NCBI RefSeq assembly: GCF_018069805.1
Contig: NZ_JAGPYN010000031.1
Location: 1 to 43,589 of the forward strand
Source: Pseudoalteromonas ostreae
Lineage (GTDB): Bacteria; Pseudomonadota; Gammaproteobacteria; Enterobacterales; Alteromonadaceae
DNA length: 43,589 nucleotides
Direction of reading: 5' to 3'
This document shows positions 23,177-32,277 of this stretch, one piece after another. The notes beneath the pieces are model-generated. The model was not told the DNA's origin and searched no databases. It saw nothing but the letters and a program-made list of their open reading frames with translations. Within the stretch, counting starts at the first letter, position 1. Each line of letters opens with the position of its first letter. The translations under genes and the position numbers were made by a program.

Positions 23177-25702
23177 ATGGCTAAGCAGCTAACTTTGCTG
23201 ATCTTAAACGCCAGTGTCGCTGAGCGTCAGGCTGTTAAGTCAACCTTAAATCGGCTCAATGTATTTACTTTCCTTGAAGTAGCCGATAGCCAACAAGCCC
23301 TCGAAATTCTTAAATCTCAAGCTGTCGATGTGATTATTACAGGTCTTAATGTTGGTAAAATAGATGGCTGGCGATTTTCTCGGATGATCCGTTCTGGGTT
23401 ATTAAAAACTCCAAAAAACACACCAATTGTACTAACTCCACCTATCTATTGTGAGCGAATAGCCGAAACGACGGCCCGAAGTTATGGCATTGATGCGGTA
23501 TTACCATTTGAACGCCAAGATATGCTGCCACAAGTATTGGCAAATGTATTATCAACGCATTTAGAAAAAAGCAGTCGGTTAGATTTACTGCTGCTCGAAA
23601 CCGACAGCACTAAAGCGGCTGAAATAACACAACAATTACAGCTAAACTTTACCTGCACCCATGTTTCTAGTGATAAGCAAGCATTATCAATCTATTTGCA
23701 GCAAAAGTTTGCCATTGTGTTACTTGATGCAACCGCAGCACACGCAGGAGCTGCCAGTCAATTAGTTGAAGAGATTTTACAACACAACCCAAAGCAAGCC
23801 ATTGTAACCATTATTGATACAAAAGATGCCGATCATGCTGAACGACTGTTGCTTTCAGGGGTCACTGATTTTATTCGAGCACCGTATGAACATACCTTGT
23901 TAAGTAAAGTATGTGACCATGCTGCGCGTCGTGAAGATTTTATGGTTAGTTATGCCGAGTTTGCACAAAAAGTAGAACAGTTAAGTCAAAGTCAAAGCCG
24001 CTACAAAGAGCTATTTTCAGCCCACCAGCGAATACTATTACACCTCAATACAGTAGTGCTTGAATTTGATCAACAAGGCCGCATTCGTTTTATTAACCCT
24101 GCTTGGGAAGCGCTTAGTGGGTTTGGCATAAAACAAACCTTGAGCAAAGCACTCTCTGACTTTTGCATTAATGACTGCAAAGAAAAGCTACTTGATACTA
24201 TTAGCAATATTTTGCAAGGCGGCGCTTTGCAACAACAAGTAGAAGTGCAAATTATTCATAAAGATGGCCGAGCTATCTGGGTTGAATGCCGCTTACAACT
24301 AATCAAAAACAGCAGTAATGCGGCGACAATCACCGCCACTATTGATAACATTCATGAGCGCAAACAAGCTGAATTACAATTGCGTCACTTGGCCTTACAT
24401 GACACGTTAACTGGTTTACATAACCGCTATTATTTTGATCAGCAACTGAATCGAATTTGCCAACCACAGCGCACTAATGGCGACATAGAGCACGCTTTAA
24501 TTTATATTGACCTTGACCACTTTAAAATAATTAATGACAGTAAAGGCCATCAACAAGGCGATATAGTTCTTAAAGAAGTTGCGCAACTATTTAACGCCAA
24601 TATCAGTGATGAACACTTAGTGTGTCGTATTGGTGGGGATGAATTTGCAGTGATCTTAAATAATATGAATCTGCTTGATGCACACTTGATAGCTGAAAGT
24701 ATTTGTATGGCTATTGAAGGTCATCAGTTTAAATCTGAAGAACAAGTTTATTCAATTAGCTGCTCGATTGGTTTAACGCAAATAACTGCCGCAAACCACG
24801 ATCCGAGTGAATGCTTAAAACAGGCCGACATTGCCTTATATGTCGCAAAGAGCTTGGGCCGTAATCTCGTTCATTGCTACTCTAAAGAAGATGCCAACCA
24901 TAATACCTTACAAGCAGGCTTAGAGTGGGGACACAGTATTCGCCAAGCACTGCAACAAAACCAAATTGAATTACATTACCAGCCAATTTGGGACTTTAAA
25001 CAAGGTGGTGTAGCTTATTTTGAAGCGCTGTTACGCTTAAAGCTCGATGATGAACTGGTTTATCCAAACCAATTTATTCCGTCACTTGAATTATTAAACG
25101 ACACTTACTTAATGGATCAATGTGTGATCAGCAATGCCATTGCTGCCATCGCAGCCAACCCTGAGCTAAATCAAGTTGCGATAAACCTATCTGCGCAATC
25201 GTTTTTAGATGAACGCCTATTACCGCATATCGAATCGACCCTTGAAAAGTGCGATATCAGCCCTACCCGGGTTATTTTTGAGATCACTGAATCTGCTAGT
25301 ATAAACAACCTGACAGCTACTCGTGCCATGATTGAGAAACTAAATCGCTTAGGCTGTCATTTCTCAATAGATGACTTTGGCACTGGCTTTAGTACCTTTA
25401 ATTATCTTAAGCAACTGCCAGCTCAGCACGTAAAAATAGACGGTTCGTTTGTTCGCGATATGCTCAATGATCCAATCGACATGGCGTTAGTTAAAGCGAT
25501 AAATGATATTAGTCGCTCGCTAGATAAGCGCTCTGTCGCTGAGTATGTAGAAAACAAAGAGATTTTTTTAGCACTAAAAGAAATAGGAGTTGATTATGGC
25601 CAGGGTTACTTCATTTCACGCCCAGTGCCCGTAGAAAAAATCAAATATCAGTTACAAAAAATTTATCAAAACAAAACTTTTTACGAACAATCACCTAGCT
25701 AA
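23177..25702 (+). CDS. REC-REC-PAS-GGDEF-EAL cyclic-di-GMP signalling protein
   Basis: The 841-aa cytoplasmic protein appears to have two receiver-like domains (about 5-125 and 135-255), a short coiled coil, a PAS domain (about 280-395), GGDEF (about 403-565) and EAL (about 575-830). The first receiver is degenerate: G56 replaces the phosphoacceptor Asp, the acidic pocket has N11, and the KP lysine is missing. The second keeps D184 but has Arg where the conserved Lys is expected. GGDEF is intact without an RxxD inhibitory site. EAL residues are intact (FEALLRLK, FEITES, IDDFGTGFS, HVKIDGSF). Output is probably phosphodiesterase with possible cyclase. The ATG follows GAGGTG. It is divergent from queA, with no kinase nearby. 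Confidence 0.9.
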   Translation: MAKQLTLLILNASVAERQAVKSTLNRLNVFTFLEVADSQQALEILKSQAVDVIITGLNVGKIDGWRFSRMIRSGLLKTPKNTPIVLTPPIYCERIAETTARSYGIDAVLPFERQDMLPQVLANVLSTHLEKSSRLDLLLLETDSTKAAEITQQLQLNFTCTHVSSDKQALSIYLQQKFAIVLLDATAAHAGAASQLVEEILQHNPKQAIVTIIDTKDADHAERLLLSGVTDFIRAPYEHTLLSKVCDHAARREDFMVSYAEFAQKVEQLSQSQSRYKELFSAHQRILLHLNTVVLEFDQQGRIRFINPAWEALSGFGIKQTLSKALSDFCINDCKEKLLDTISNILQGGALQQQVEVQIIHKDGRAIWVECRLQLIKNSSNAATITATIDNIHERKQAELQLRHLALHDTLTGLHNRYYFDQQLNRICQPQRTNGDIEHALIYIDLDHFKIINDSKGHQQGDIVLKEVAQLFNANISDEHLVCRIGGDEFAVILNNMNLLDAHLIAESICMAIEGHQFKSEEQVYSISCSIGLTQITAANHDPSECLKQADIALYVAKSLGRNLVHCYSKEDANHNTLQAGLEWGHSIRQALQQNQIELHYQPIWDFKQGGVAYFEALLRLKLDDELVYPNQFIPSLELLNDTYLMDQCVISNAIAAIAANPELNQVAINLSAQSFLDERLLPHIESTLEKCDISPTRVIFEITESASINNLTATRAMIEKLNRLGCHFSIDDFGTGFSTFNYLKQLPAQHVKIDGSFVRDMLNDPIDMALVKAINDISRSLDKRSVAEYVENKEIFLALKEIGVDYGQGYFISRPVPVEKIKYQLQKIYQNKTFYEQSPS

Positions 25703-25905
25703 AATAGCGAGTTTTTCATACAAATCTACGCATTTTTTTACTTCCATCTTGTGATAACTCATCTATACTTTGCTCACAGGGCGATAAATGTCTTGTGATT
25801 ATGATGATAACCAAAATTTAACGTGACATCGTTAAATGATAGCAACATACCACTTAAAAACTAACGTGTTGTTATTAGTATCATTGTCAATTAATGGAGT
25901 GAATT

Positions 25906-26130
25906 ATGATGCAATTAATCGTGTTACTATTAGCGGTAAACTTAGGGATAACTTACCAGTGCTATCGATGTGCCAATATCAAAGGTTACCCTGTTGTAAC
26001 ATTCACCTGCTTAGGTTTGATCCCCTACTTTAATTTAGTGGTGTGGGTTTATTTGTTATTTTTACCCGATATTACGCCATTTAATAAACAGTGTGAATAC
26101 GAAGGCCATAATGAAAAGCAGCCTTTATAA
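25906..26130 (+). CDS. Small membrane protein of unknown function
   Basis: The 74-aa protein has two predicted TM segments (about 3-20 and 28-54), a CYRC pair at the first loop and a charged hydrophilic tail. A good GGAGTG ribosome site precedes the ATG at 25906. A rho-independent terminator overlaps the stop codon, which supports this as a compact single-gene unit. I recognise no family. Overlapping frames here have no ribosome site and look spurious. Confidence 0.7.
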   Translation: MMQLIVLLLAVNLGITYQCYRCANIKGYPVVTFTCLGLIPYFNLVVWVYLLFLPDITPFNKQCEYEGHNEKQPL

Positions 26131-26140
26131 GTGGCTGCTT
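26116..26140 (+). terminator. Terminator overlapping the small membrane protein stop
   Basis: Stem AAGCAGCC/GGCTGCTT with a 9-nt loop is followed by T4. The TAA stop at 26128-26130 is inside the loop. Confidence 0.88.
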
Positions 26141-26191
26141 TTTTGGTCAGGGATAAGCTATTAATTTTACTCTTAACATCAGTTCGGTTAA

Positions 26192-27103
26192 TTAAAATTG
26201 GTAGCTAATTGCCTTAAGGGCTAGATCGCTGGCTTTAATGTCACCTACTACACACTTTTTTATATCTGATTTATTAAATACTTTTATTAAACTCGTATTT
26301 TTATCGCCGAGCCCTTTAAGAACAAAACTCACATGCTCGTCGTTTGGTAAACTACGCAAACCACTGCCATAGTCACAAAGCGTTAAACTAATGCTTTTAT
26401 TGACTTGTACGAGCAACTTTTGTTGCTCTGCGGCTTGCTGTTTGGCACGCTCTGCTTGTTTTTCAGTGATGTCTTGACGAAGTTTTTGTTGCTGTTTAGT
26501 GAGCTTAACTTGTTGTTTTTCAAGTTCCGTTATTTCTTTTTCAAGGCTCTTTTTGCGTTCTGCTAACTCTTTAGCTTCTGCGCTATTATCATGTCGACTA
26601 GCAAACTCAAGATCACGCTTTTCACGCTCTAAATCGCGTAGCTCACGACTTATATCACGCTCTTGCTCGGCAGCTTCTCTTACTCGTTCAGCCCCTTCCC
26701 TCATAACTTCCATGGCCTGTTGATAAGCTTTACGGGATGACTCAACAGCATGTTCACTTATTGCTTCTGCATGGTCACTAATAAACTCAATATTCACTTC
26801 AGAGAAATCAATGTCAGGCATAGGGGGTAATGGCGCATTAGGTACACTACTTAAAATGGTTTGCCAGCGGTTTGTGCCGCGCACATCTAACTCAAATACC
26901 ACACCTTGATCAACAAAGTAGTTAGCTGAAATTGCGCGGACCTTTTTATCCGTATCTTGTTTTAAGGCACTGCTTAAAATATTTTCCATAATACCGACTT
27001 CACGCTGTATAGCGGCCAAGTTTTCAGGTATTTTCGCCTGAAGGTTGCTGCTTGTACAACCAATAACGGCAATGATAGCGCTGCTGATAAGTTTTATATT
27101 CAT
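26192..27103 (-). CDS. Secreted or lipid-anchored coiled-coil protein in a sigma-factor operon
   Basis: The 303-aa protein has an N-terminal export signal. AVIGC at about residues 12-16 fits a lipobox, while SNLQA|K at about 19-23 would fit signal peptidase I. A long charged coiled coil rich in Glu, Lys, Arg and Gln spans about 125-225. A globular C-terminal part has two cysteines. It is the third gene of an ECF sigma/anti-sigma operon, 11 bp after the putative anti-sigma gene. It may sense or buffer an envelope signal for that system, but this is inferred only from position. Confidence 0.75.
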   Translation of the reverse strand: MNIKLISSAIIAVIGCTSSNLQAKIPENLAAIQREVGIMENILSSALKQDTDKKVRAISANYFVDQGVVFELDVRGTNRWQTILSSVPNAPLPPMPDIDFSEVNIEFISDHAEAISEHAVESSRKAYQQAMEVMREGAERVREAAEQERDISRELRDLEREKRDLEFASRHDNSAEAKELAERKKSLEKEITELEKQQVKLTKQQQKLRQDITEKQAERAKQQAAEQQKLLVQVNKSISLTLCDYGSGLRSLPNDEHVSFVLKGLGDKNTSLIKVFNKSDIKKCVVGDIKASDLALKAISYQF

Positions 27104-27114
27104 GCTCTTTACTC

Positions 27115-27705
27115 CTAATTTTTCGCAATGGCGGCCATTGGCTGCTCTTGTACTTGTTCGGCTAAGTCGTTTAGTTGCATCCTTAGATACGCTTGATCTT
27201 GAGCACGCTGGGTTTTGATGTAAGTAATTAAGCTATTAATGTCTTCTTGACGTTCAACACGCCCAGTAGTAATCGCCTCTTTAGCGAGTTGATACATGTG
27301 TTGCTGTTGTAATTCATTTTGCGCCGTTATAATTTTTTGCAGTTGGTCAATTTGCTTTTGCTGTGACTCTAATAACTGCGTTTGTTTCGCGACCTGATCC
27401 AATAATTCTGGAGCCTGTTGCTGCGGCATCAGTAAAAACACCAACGAACAAATCATAACTGATGCAGCAACAGCCCACGCTCCAGCGACGCTAAACACAC
27501 GCACAGCTGAGAGCTGCGATATTGTTGATTGGCGATCCCAGGTTGGTACTGGTACAGCCTTATAATCACGGCTATGCTGTTGCCATACTTTCGCTTGGCT
27601 CATCAACGCTGCATATTCGGGATCATTTTCGAGCTGCTGCAATTGTTTATCGCTCAAAACTTTACCGTCTAACCATTGCTCAAAAAGCATCTCTAAATTA
27701 GCCAT
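27115..27705 (-). CDS. Putative membrane anti-sigma factor
   Basis: The 196-aa protein has an N-terminal cytoplasmic region (about 1-70), one TM segment (about 72-92, AVAASVMICSLVFLLM) and a C-terminal periplasmic coiled coil (about 98-185). The topology and an 8-bp overlap with the ECF sigma gene point to an anti-sigma factor that holds the sigma factor at the membrane. There is no HxxxCxxC zinc motif, so it is not a ZAS-type anti-sigma. Identification is by context and topology, not by sequence family. Confidence 0.7.
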   Translation of the reverse strand: MANLEMLFEQWLDGKVLSDKQLQQLENDPEYAALMSQAKVWQQHSRDYKAVPVPTWDRQSTISQLSAVRVFSVAGAWAVAASVMICSLVFLLMPQQQAPELLDQVAKQTQLLESQQKQIDQLQKIITAQNELQQQHMYQLAKEAITTGRVERQEDINSLITYIKTQRAQDQAYLRMQLNDLAEQVQEQPMAAIAKN

Positions 27706-28240
27706 CTACGGCCTCCAAATGAACTTTTAATTTACCTAATGCACTGTATAACCGCGACTTAGCAGTATTCGTTGAAATATCTAATTGCTCAGCAATCTCT
27801 TCAAAGGTGCAATGCTGGAAAAATTTCAGCTCCACCACTAAACGCTGCTCCCATGGTAACTTATTCAACATACTTTTTAATTGCTGATGCTGGGCCTGTA
27901 CTACACGATTCCCTTCTAATTCACTATGTTCACAAGCTTGTTCTGGTACATCATCTAAGCTCTGATAATGCTTACGACGGCGGTAGTATTCAACGCTACG
28001 CCGATGCACAATTTGAAATACCCAGGTACTAAAGCTCGACTCACCACGAAAGTTCGGCAGACTTTTATACACTGAAATAAACACCTCTTGCATTAAGTCC
28101 ATAGCATCATCTGGGTTACTTAGCATCCGCAAACAATAGTTATAAACTTGGCTTTCATGCTGTTTAACCAACTTAAGCCAGGCGCGTTTATTTCCTTGCT
28201 GTGCTTTGGCGATTAATGTTTCTATTGATTGAAAAAACAC
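27698..28240 (-). CDS. ECF-type RNA polymerase sigma factor
   Basis: The 180-aa sigma-70 family member has region 2 at about 20-90 (DAMDLMQEVFISVYKSL, then FSTWVFQIVHRRSVEYYRR) and region 4 at about 120-175 (LPWEQRLVVELKFF, then FEEIAEQLDISTNTAKSRL). The start is GTG at 28240, preceded by GAGAA. It begins a three-gene operon with its putative anti-sigma factor and a coiled-coil envelope protein, a common arrangement for envelope-stress or metal responses. The inducing signal is not evident. Confidence 0.93.
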   Translation of the reverse strand: MFFQSIETLIAKAQQGNKRAWLKLVKQHESQVYNYCLRMLSNPDDAMDLMQEVFISVYKSLPNFRGESSFSTWVFQIVHRRSVEYYRRRKHYQSLDDVPEQACEHSELEGNRVVQAQHQQLKSMLNKLPWEQRLVVELKFFQHCTFEEIAEQLDISTNTAKSRLYSALGKLKVHLEAVDG

Positions 28241-28335
28241 GATTCTCGATGCTTAGTTATTTTACTTATGAGGTTAGTCGATAGAGTGAAGCAGATAGTT
28301 TGGAAAAGATAAAAATAAATGAAAATAAATAAAAA

Positions 28336-28353
28336 AGCTCACCTAAATGAGCT
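28336..28353 (-). terminator. Terminator overlapping the oxyR stop codon
   Basis: Stem AGCTCA/TGAGCT with a 6-nt loop is followed on the minus strand by T6. The TAG stop of oxyR (28352-28354) lies in the first arm. Confidence 0.8.
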
Positions 28354-29272
28354 AGTCATCCGCTATTAAACGGCATTGTTGCTTTAAAAAACTTTCTAGC
28401 ATTTGGCTAAATAAACGAAAGTCTCGAATACGACCGGTTGTTTTGCGCCATAAAATACCAATATCGCGGTATGCGTCACTTTGTGAGGGAGTGGCAAGCA
28501 TGTTTTTGTTCGCTAAAATACCCGCGTTAATCGCCATTTGTGGTAAGAAAGTTACCCCTAACTGGTGCTCTACCATGCTAAGTAAAGTGTGTAAGCTCGC
28601 CGCTTCAAACGGATTGATACAGCTTGAACGATTTAAATGACAAGCACTTAATGCGTGCCCTGTCATACAATGTTCTCGCTCTAATAAGAATACACTGGCT
28701 TCCGGTAACAAGTTAAAATCTTCTATATTCTTAGCGGGTAAATAGTCTTTATGATGTACTAAGCAAAAGTGATCTTGCGCGAGTACTTGAGTATGAAATT
28801 TATCTGTATCGTAAGGTAGTGCTAATAGTGCCATATCGATATGGCCATGCTCGAGTTTATCTAACAAGCTGTCGCTGGTATCTTCAATCAGTACCAGCTC
28901 TAAATCAGCAAATTGTTGCAGACAAAGATGATATAAAGGCGCCGCTATAAAACTAGCAATGGTTGGAATAACACCGAGGGTGAGCTTACCGCTTAGCGGT
29001 GTTAAATGGCTTTTCGTTAGTTCTTTAACACTGAGCGTATCGTCAATAATTTTACGGGCTCGCTGTACGACATCTTCACCTATCGCGGTAAACATAAGAC
29101 TGCGATTTTCACGTTCGATAAGTTGGCATCCCAATGTTTCTTCGAGGGTTTGAATTGCACTGCTAAGTGTTGATTGACCAATAAAACACGCACTTGCGGC
29201 GCGGCCAAAATGCTGATGTTGATGAACAGCCAACAAATACTGCAGTTGTTTAATACTTGGTAAGTTCGTCAT
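28352..29272 (-). CDS. oxyR: OxyR-type LysR-family peroxide sensor
   Basis: The protein (306 aa from ATG 29272, MTNLPSIKQLQYL) has a LysR winged helix-turn-helix (about 1-65) and a periplasmic-binding-like sensor domain. Two cysteines in the segment REHCMTGHALSACHL, separated by eight residues, match the redox pair C199/C208 of E. coli OxyR that forms a disulfide with peroxide. The expected role is activation of catalase, peroxiredoxin and iron-storage genes; none is adjacent. A GTG start five codons upstream (29287) is possible, but the ATG has an AAAGAAAG site. Confidence 0.88.
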   Translation of the reverse strand: MTNLPSIKQLQYLLAVHQHQHFGRAASACFIGQSTLSSAIQTLEETLGCQLIERENRSLMFTAIGEDVVQRARKIIDDTLSVKELTKSHLTPLSGKLTLGVIPTIASFIAAPLYHLCLQQFADLELVLIEDTSDSLLDKLEHGHIDMALLALPYDTDKFHTQVLAQDHFCLVHHKDYLPAKNIEDFNLLPEASVFLLEREHCMTGHALSACHLNRSSCINPFEAASLHTLLSMVEHQLGVTFLPQMAINAGILANKNMLATPSQSDAYRDIGILWRKTTGRIRDFRLFSQMLESFLKQQCRLIADD

Positions 29273-29292
29273 ACTTTCTTTACCCACAAATA

Positions 29293-29327
29293 AAAAGACC
29301 CCAACACCAAGGGCGTTGAGATCTTTT
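29293..29327 (-). terminator. Terminator of the pitA operon
   Basis: A 13-bp stem (29293-29305 with 29315-29327) forms on the minus-strand RNA with two G-U pairs and a 9-nt loop, followed by T5. It lies 38 bp after the phosphate permease stop and just before oxyR. Confidence 0.8.
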
Positions 29328-29364
29328 CAAGCTAAAAGTCTGTAATACTTAAAGACTGCTGGAT

Positions 29365-30633
29365 TTAAACTCCAAAGGCAGTTCTCAGTATGTAGAAAAT
29401 AACAATAGCAAGGGCAGCGCCAACTGGCAATGTAATTACCCAAGAAACTACAATGTTTCTGATCACACCCATATTAAGTGCAGCAATTCCACGTGCCATA
29501 CCTACCCCTAATACCGCGCCAACTAAGGTTTGTGTAGTAGAAATTGGCAAGCCTGTTCCCGATGCAATTACAACTGTAGAAGCAGCAGCTAATTCTGCCG
29601 CAAAACCACGACTTGGTGTTAAATGCGTAATGCCTTCACCAATAGTTTTAATTACTTTTTTGCCTAAAATTGCAAGGCCTGCAACAATACCGAAACCACC
29701 TAGAGGTAAAATCCACCATGCAATTGACGCTTGCTTAGCTATTTCGCCATTATTTTCAACAATGTTTACAACTGCCGCTAGTGGACCAATCGCGTTAGCA
29801 ACGTCATTAGAACCATGAGCAAATGCCATACAACATGCAGTTAATACCATTAAGATAGCAAATACTTTCTCAACGTTATTAAATTGCATTTTCTTATCGG
29901 CTTTTGGATCAATCTTTAATCGAGAAATAACGACTTTACCAATAATACCAACAATAACAGCAATACCGATTGCTAATGCATACCCTTCAACAGCACCTAA
30001 ATTAATACCAATGTGCTTTAAACCTTTCTTGATGGTTACTAAAGACATGATAAAACCAGCTAAACCCATATAAATAGGCACATAGCGTTTGGCATTGTTA
30101 AGTGGCGCCTCGGTGTCAAAAATTAACTTTTGCGCACTCATAAAGATTAAGTAGGCAATAAACCCTGAAATCGCAGGGGTAACAATCCAACTCCCCACAA
30201 TACCTGCAACTTTGTCCCACTGAATCGCTTCGCTACCAACTGCAACTAAGGCAAATCCGATGATAGCGCCAATAATTGAATGTGTGGTTGATACCGGCCA
30301 ACCTAAGAATGAAGCTATTAGCAACCAACTACCCGCTGCAAATAATGCCGAGATCATCCCTAATACCATAAGTTCTGGCAGGTCTAAAAATGGCGTAGAA
30401 TCGATAATGCCTTTACGAATTGTCGATGTTACTTCGCCGCCTGCTAAGTAGGCGCCTGCAAATTCAAAAATCATCGCTATAAAAATAGCTTGTTTTATAG
30501 TTAATGCTTTTGAACCTACCGATGTGCCCATCGCATTAGCAACGTCATTCGCGCCAATACCATAAGCCATAAAAAAGCCGACTGCTGCGGCAATTAAAAT
30601 TAATACCGTGCCATAAGATGCAATGATATCCAT
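29365..30633 (-). CDS. pitA: Low-affinity inorganic phosphate transporter, PiT family
   Basis: The 422-aa membrane protein has about 10-11 TM segments and imports metal-phosphate driven by the proton (or sodium) gradient. Both internal-repeat signatures are present: GANDVANAMGTSVG near residue 27 and GSNDVANAIGPL near residue 274. It follows the DUF47 gene by 39 bp, the usual partner arrangement. The constitutive Pit system next to the inducible Pst operon gives two routes for phosphate entry. Confidence 0.93.
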   Translation of the reverse strand: MDIIASYGTVLILIAAAVGFFMAYGIGANDVANAMGTSVGSKALTIKQAIFIAMIFEFAGAYLAGGEVTSTIRKGIIDSTPFLDLPELMVLGMISALFAAGSWLLIASFLGWPVSTTHSIIGAIIGFALVAVGSEAIQWDKVAGIVGSWIVTPAISGFIAYLIFMSAQKLIFDTEAPLNNAKRYVPIYMGLAGFIMSLVTIKKGLKHIGINLGAVEGYALAIGIAVIVGIIGKVVISRLKIDPKADKKMQFNNVEKVFAILMVLTACCMAFAHGSNDVANAIGPLAAVVNIVENNGEIAKQASIAWWILPLGGFGIVAGLAILGKKVIKTIGEGITHLTPSRGFAAELAAASTVVIASGTGLPISTTQTLVGAVLGVGMARGIAALNMGVIRNIVVSWVITLPVGAALAIVIFYILRTAFGV

Positions 30634-30672
30634 TGTGTAACCCTAATCTTTCATTATTGAACTGAGTGTAAA

Positions 30673-31350
30673 TTACCGAGCTAACATCAGCTCAAGACGC
30701 GAACCAACGCGTTCTGCGATATCCGCAAGCTCGCCGACCCATTCGATGATTTTATATAAAAACATTACATCTACAGGATTGAGTTCATTTTCAACATCGC
30801 GTAATTGGCGACGTATTATGATTTGCATATCATCCGTGTCTTGTTCAATTGCATCCAATTCAACGAGCATTTTTTCTACTAAGGTCACTTCACGACCTTT
30901 AAAACCTGTTTCTAGTAACTCATCTAACTCATTAATTGCGTTTGATGCTTGTTTAGTTGCATCAACACAGCGAGTTACATAGGCTAAAAAGTTAACTTGA
31001 ATTTCTTTTGGAATGGTCATCTCACGACCAATTACACGACCAGCAATGTCTTTTGCTTTATTAGCAATTTTATCTTGCTGGGTGACGAGTTCGAGCAGAT
31101 CTGTACGCTCTACCGGCATAAATAAACCGCGCGGTAACTGTAAACGTATATTTCTTTTCATCTCGTCGGCTTCACGTTCTAAAGTACGAATGTTCAAGCG
31201 AATCTCTTCTGCTTGTTGCCACTCTTCTTTAAATACATGATTGAAAAAAGGGATCAAAGCTTTACTTGCTTGATGTACCTTCTTGATGTGATCTTCCATT
31301 GGCTTTATAGGAGATTTTGCGAATACCCCTAAAAATGCGTTTGTAGGCAT
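30673..31350 (-). CDS. DUF47/PhoU-like Pit accessory protein
   Basis: This 225-aa all-helical protein of the TIGR00153/DUF47 family resembles PhoU. It has conserved basic and acidic helices and binds metal in relatives. In many bacteria it is encoded beside pitA and is thought to modulate Pit activity. The N-terminus NAFLGVFAKSPIKPMEDHI is typical for the family. Confidence 0.9.
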   Translation of the reverse strand: MPTNAFLGVFAKSPIKPMEDHIKKVHQASKALIPFFNHVFKEEWQQAEEIRLNIRTLEREADEMKRNIRLQLPRGLFMPVERTDLLELVTQQDKIANKAKDIAGRVIGREMTIPKEIQVNFLAYVTRCVDATKQASNAINELDELLETGFKGREVTLVEKMLVELDAIEQDTDDMQIIIRRQLRDVENELNPVDVMFLYKIIEWVGELADIAERVGSRLELMLAR

Positions 31351-31474
31351 AACTGACCCTTAAATCAAATTAGTATGCTTTGCGGCGTGAATTTTACAGC
31401 ATTCACCGCGATTGTGAATGCTTTTATTACATCACAGCTACCGCTACAGCATTATAATTATAACGAAAACAGAA

Positions 31475-31495
31475 AAAGCGACCATTGGCCGCTTT
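31475..31495 (-). terminator. Terminator of the pst-phoU operon
   Basis: Stem AAAGCG/CGCTTT is continued by CC/GG with one mismatch around a 3-nt loop. The minus strand continues TTCTGTTTT. It lies 27 bp after the phoU stop. Confidence 0.75.
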
Positions 31496-31521
31496 AATAA
31501 AATAAGACGGTATCAAAAAAT

Positions 31522-32223
31522 CTATAACGATTTTTCTATATCCTCTTGAGATGTATGACGAATATCTTTACCATTAACAAAGTAAATAATGTATTCAGAG
31601 ATGTTTTGACAACGATCGCCAATACGTTCCAATGAACGTACCGACCAAACTAAATCCATAATTTTTGGAATTGAACGTGGGTCTTCCATCATATAGGTCA
31701 TAATTTGACGAGTAATTGCTTCATACTCACGGTCAACCTTGGCATCTTCCTTATGTACTTCAAATGCTTTTTGTACATCCATACGTGCAAAAGCATCGAG
31801 TACATCATGCAACATTTTTGAAACTTGGCGACCCATATTTTCGATGTTAACTAATAAATCTTGCTGATCTTTAGTAAATGAATCTAACGCAACTTTAGCA
31901 ATACGCTCAGCCTCATCACCAATGCGCTCAAGATCTGCAATGGTTTTGGCAATCGCGACCACTAAGCGTAAATCGCTTGCAGCTGGCTGGCGACGAGCAA
32001 TGATACGGGTACATTCCTCATCAATATTTACTTCCATGGCGTTTACTTTATAGTCGTTTTCACGCACTTTACGCGCTAACTCAGCATCGCCATTGCTAAC
32101 TGCATCAAGCGCACTATTTAGTTGCTGTTCAACTAAGCCACCCATGCTTAATACATGGTTACGAACGTTTTCTAACTCTTGGTTAAAGCGGCCAGAAATA
32201 TGCTTATTAATATTGTGTTCCAT
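31522..32223 (-). CDS. phoU: Phosphate signalling regulator PhoU
   Basis: This 233-aa two-bundle helical protein links the Pst transporter to the PhoR kinase and shuts off the Pho regulon when phosphate is plentiful. The repeated metal-binding helices are visible: GDEAERIA near residue 102 and GDRCQNISEY near residue 207. It is last in the pstCAB-phoU operon, 54 bp after pstB. Confidence 0.95.
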   Translation of the reverse strand: MEHNINKHISGRFNQELENVRNHVLSMGGLVEQQLNSALDAVSNGDAELARKVRENDYKVNAMEVNIDEECTRIIARRQPAASDLRLVVAIAKTIADLERIGDEAERIAKVALDSFTKDQQDLLVNIENMGRQVSKMLHDVLDAFARMDVQKAFEVHKEDAKVDREYEAITRQIMTYMMEDPRSIPKIMDLVWSVRSLERIGDRCQNISEYIIYFVNGKDIRHTSQEDIEKSL

Positions 32224-32277
32224 TGTTTACCTTCTTATCAAAATAGCTAACGTAACCCAAAAACAGCTTGACTCAGC

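Noticed and set aside
25836..26033. 65-aa open frame overlapping the small membrane protein
   Set aside because: No ribosome site; the frame at 25906 has one and a terminator at its stop.
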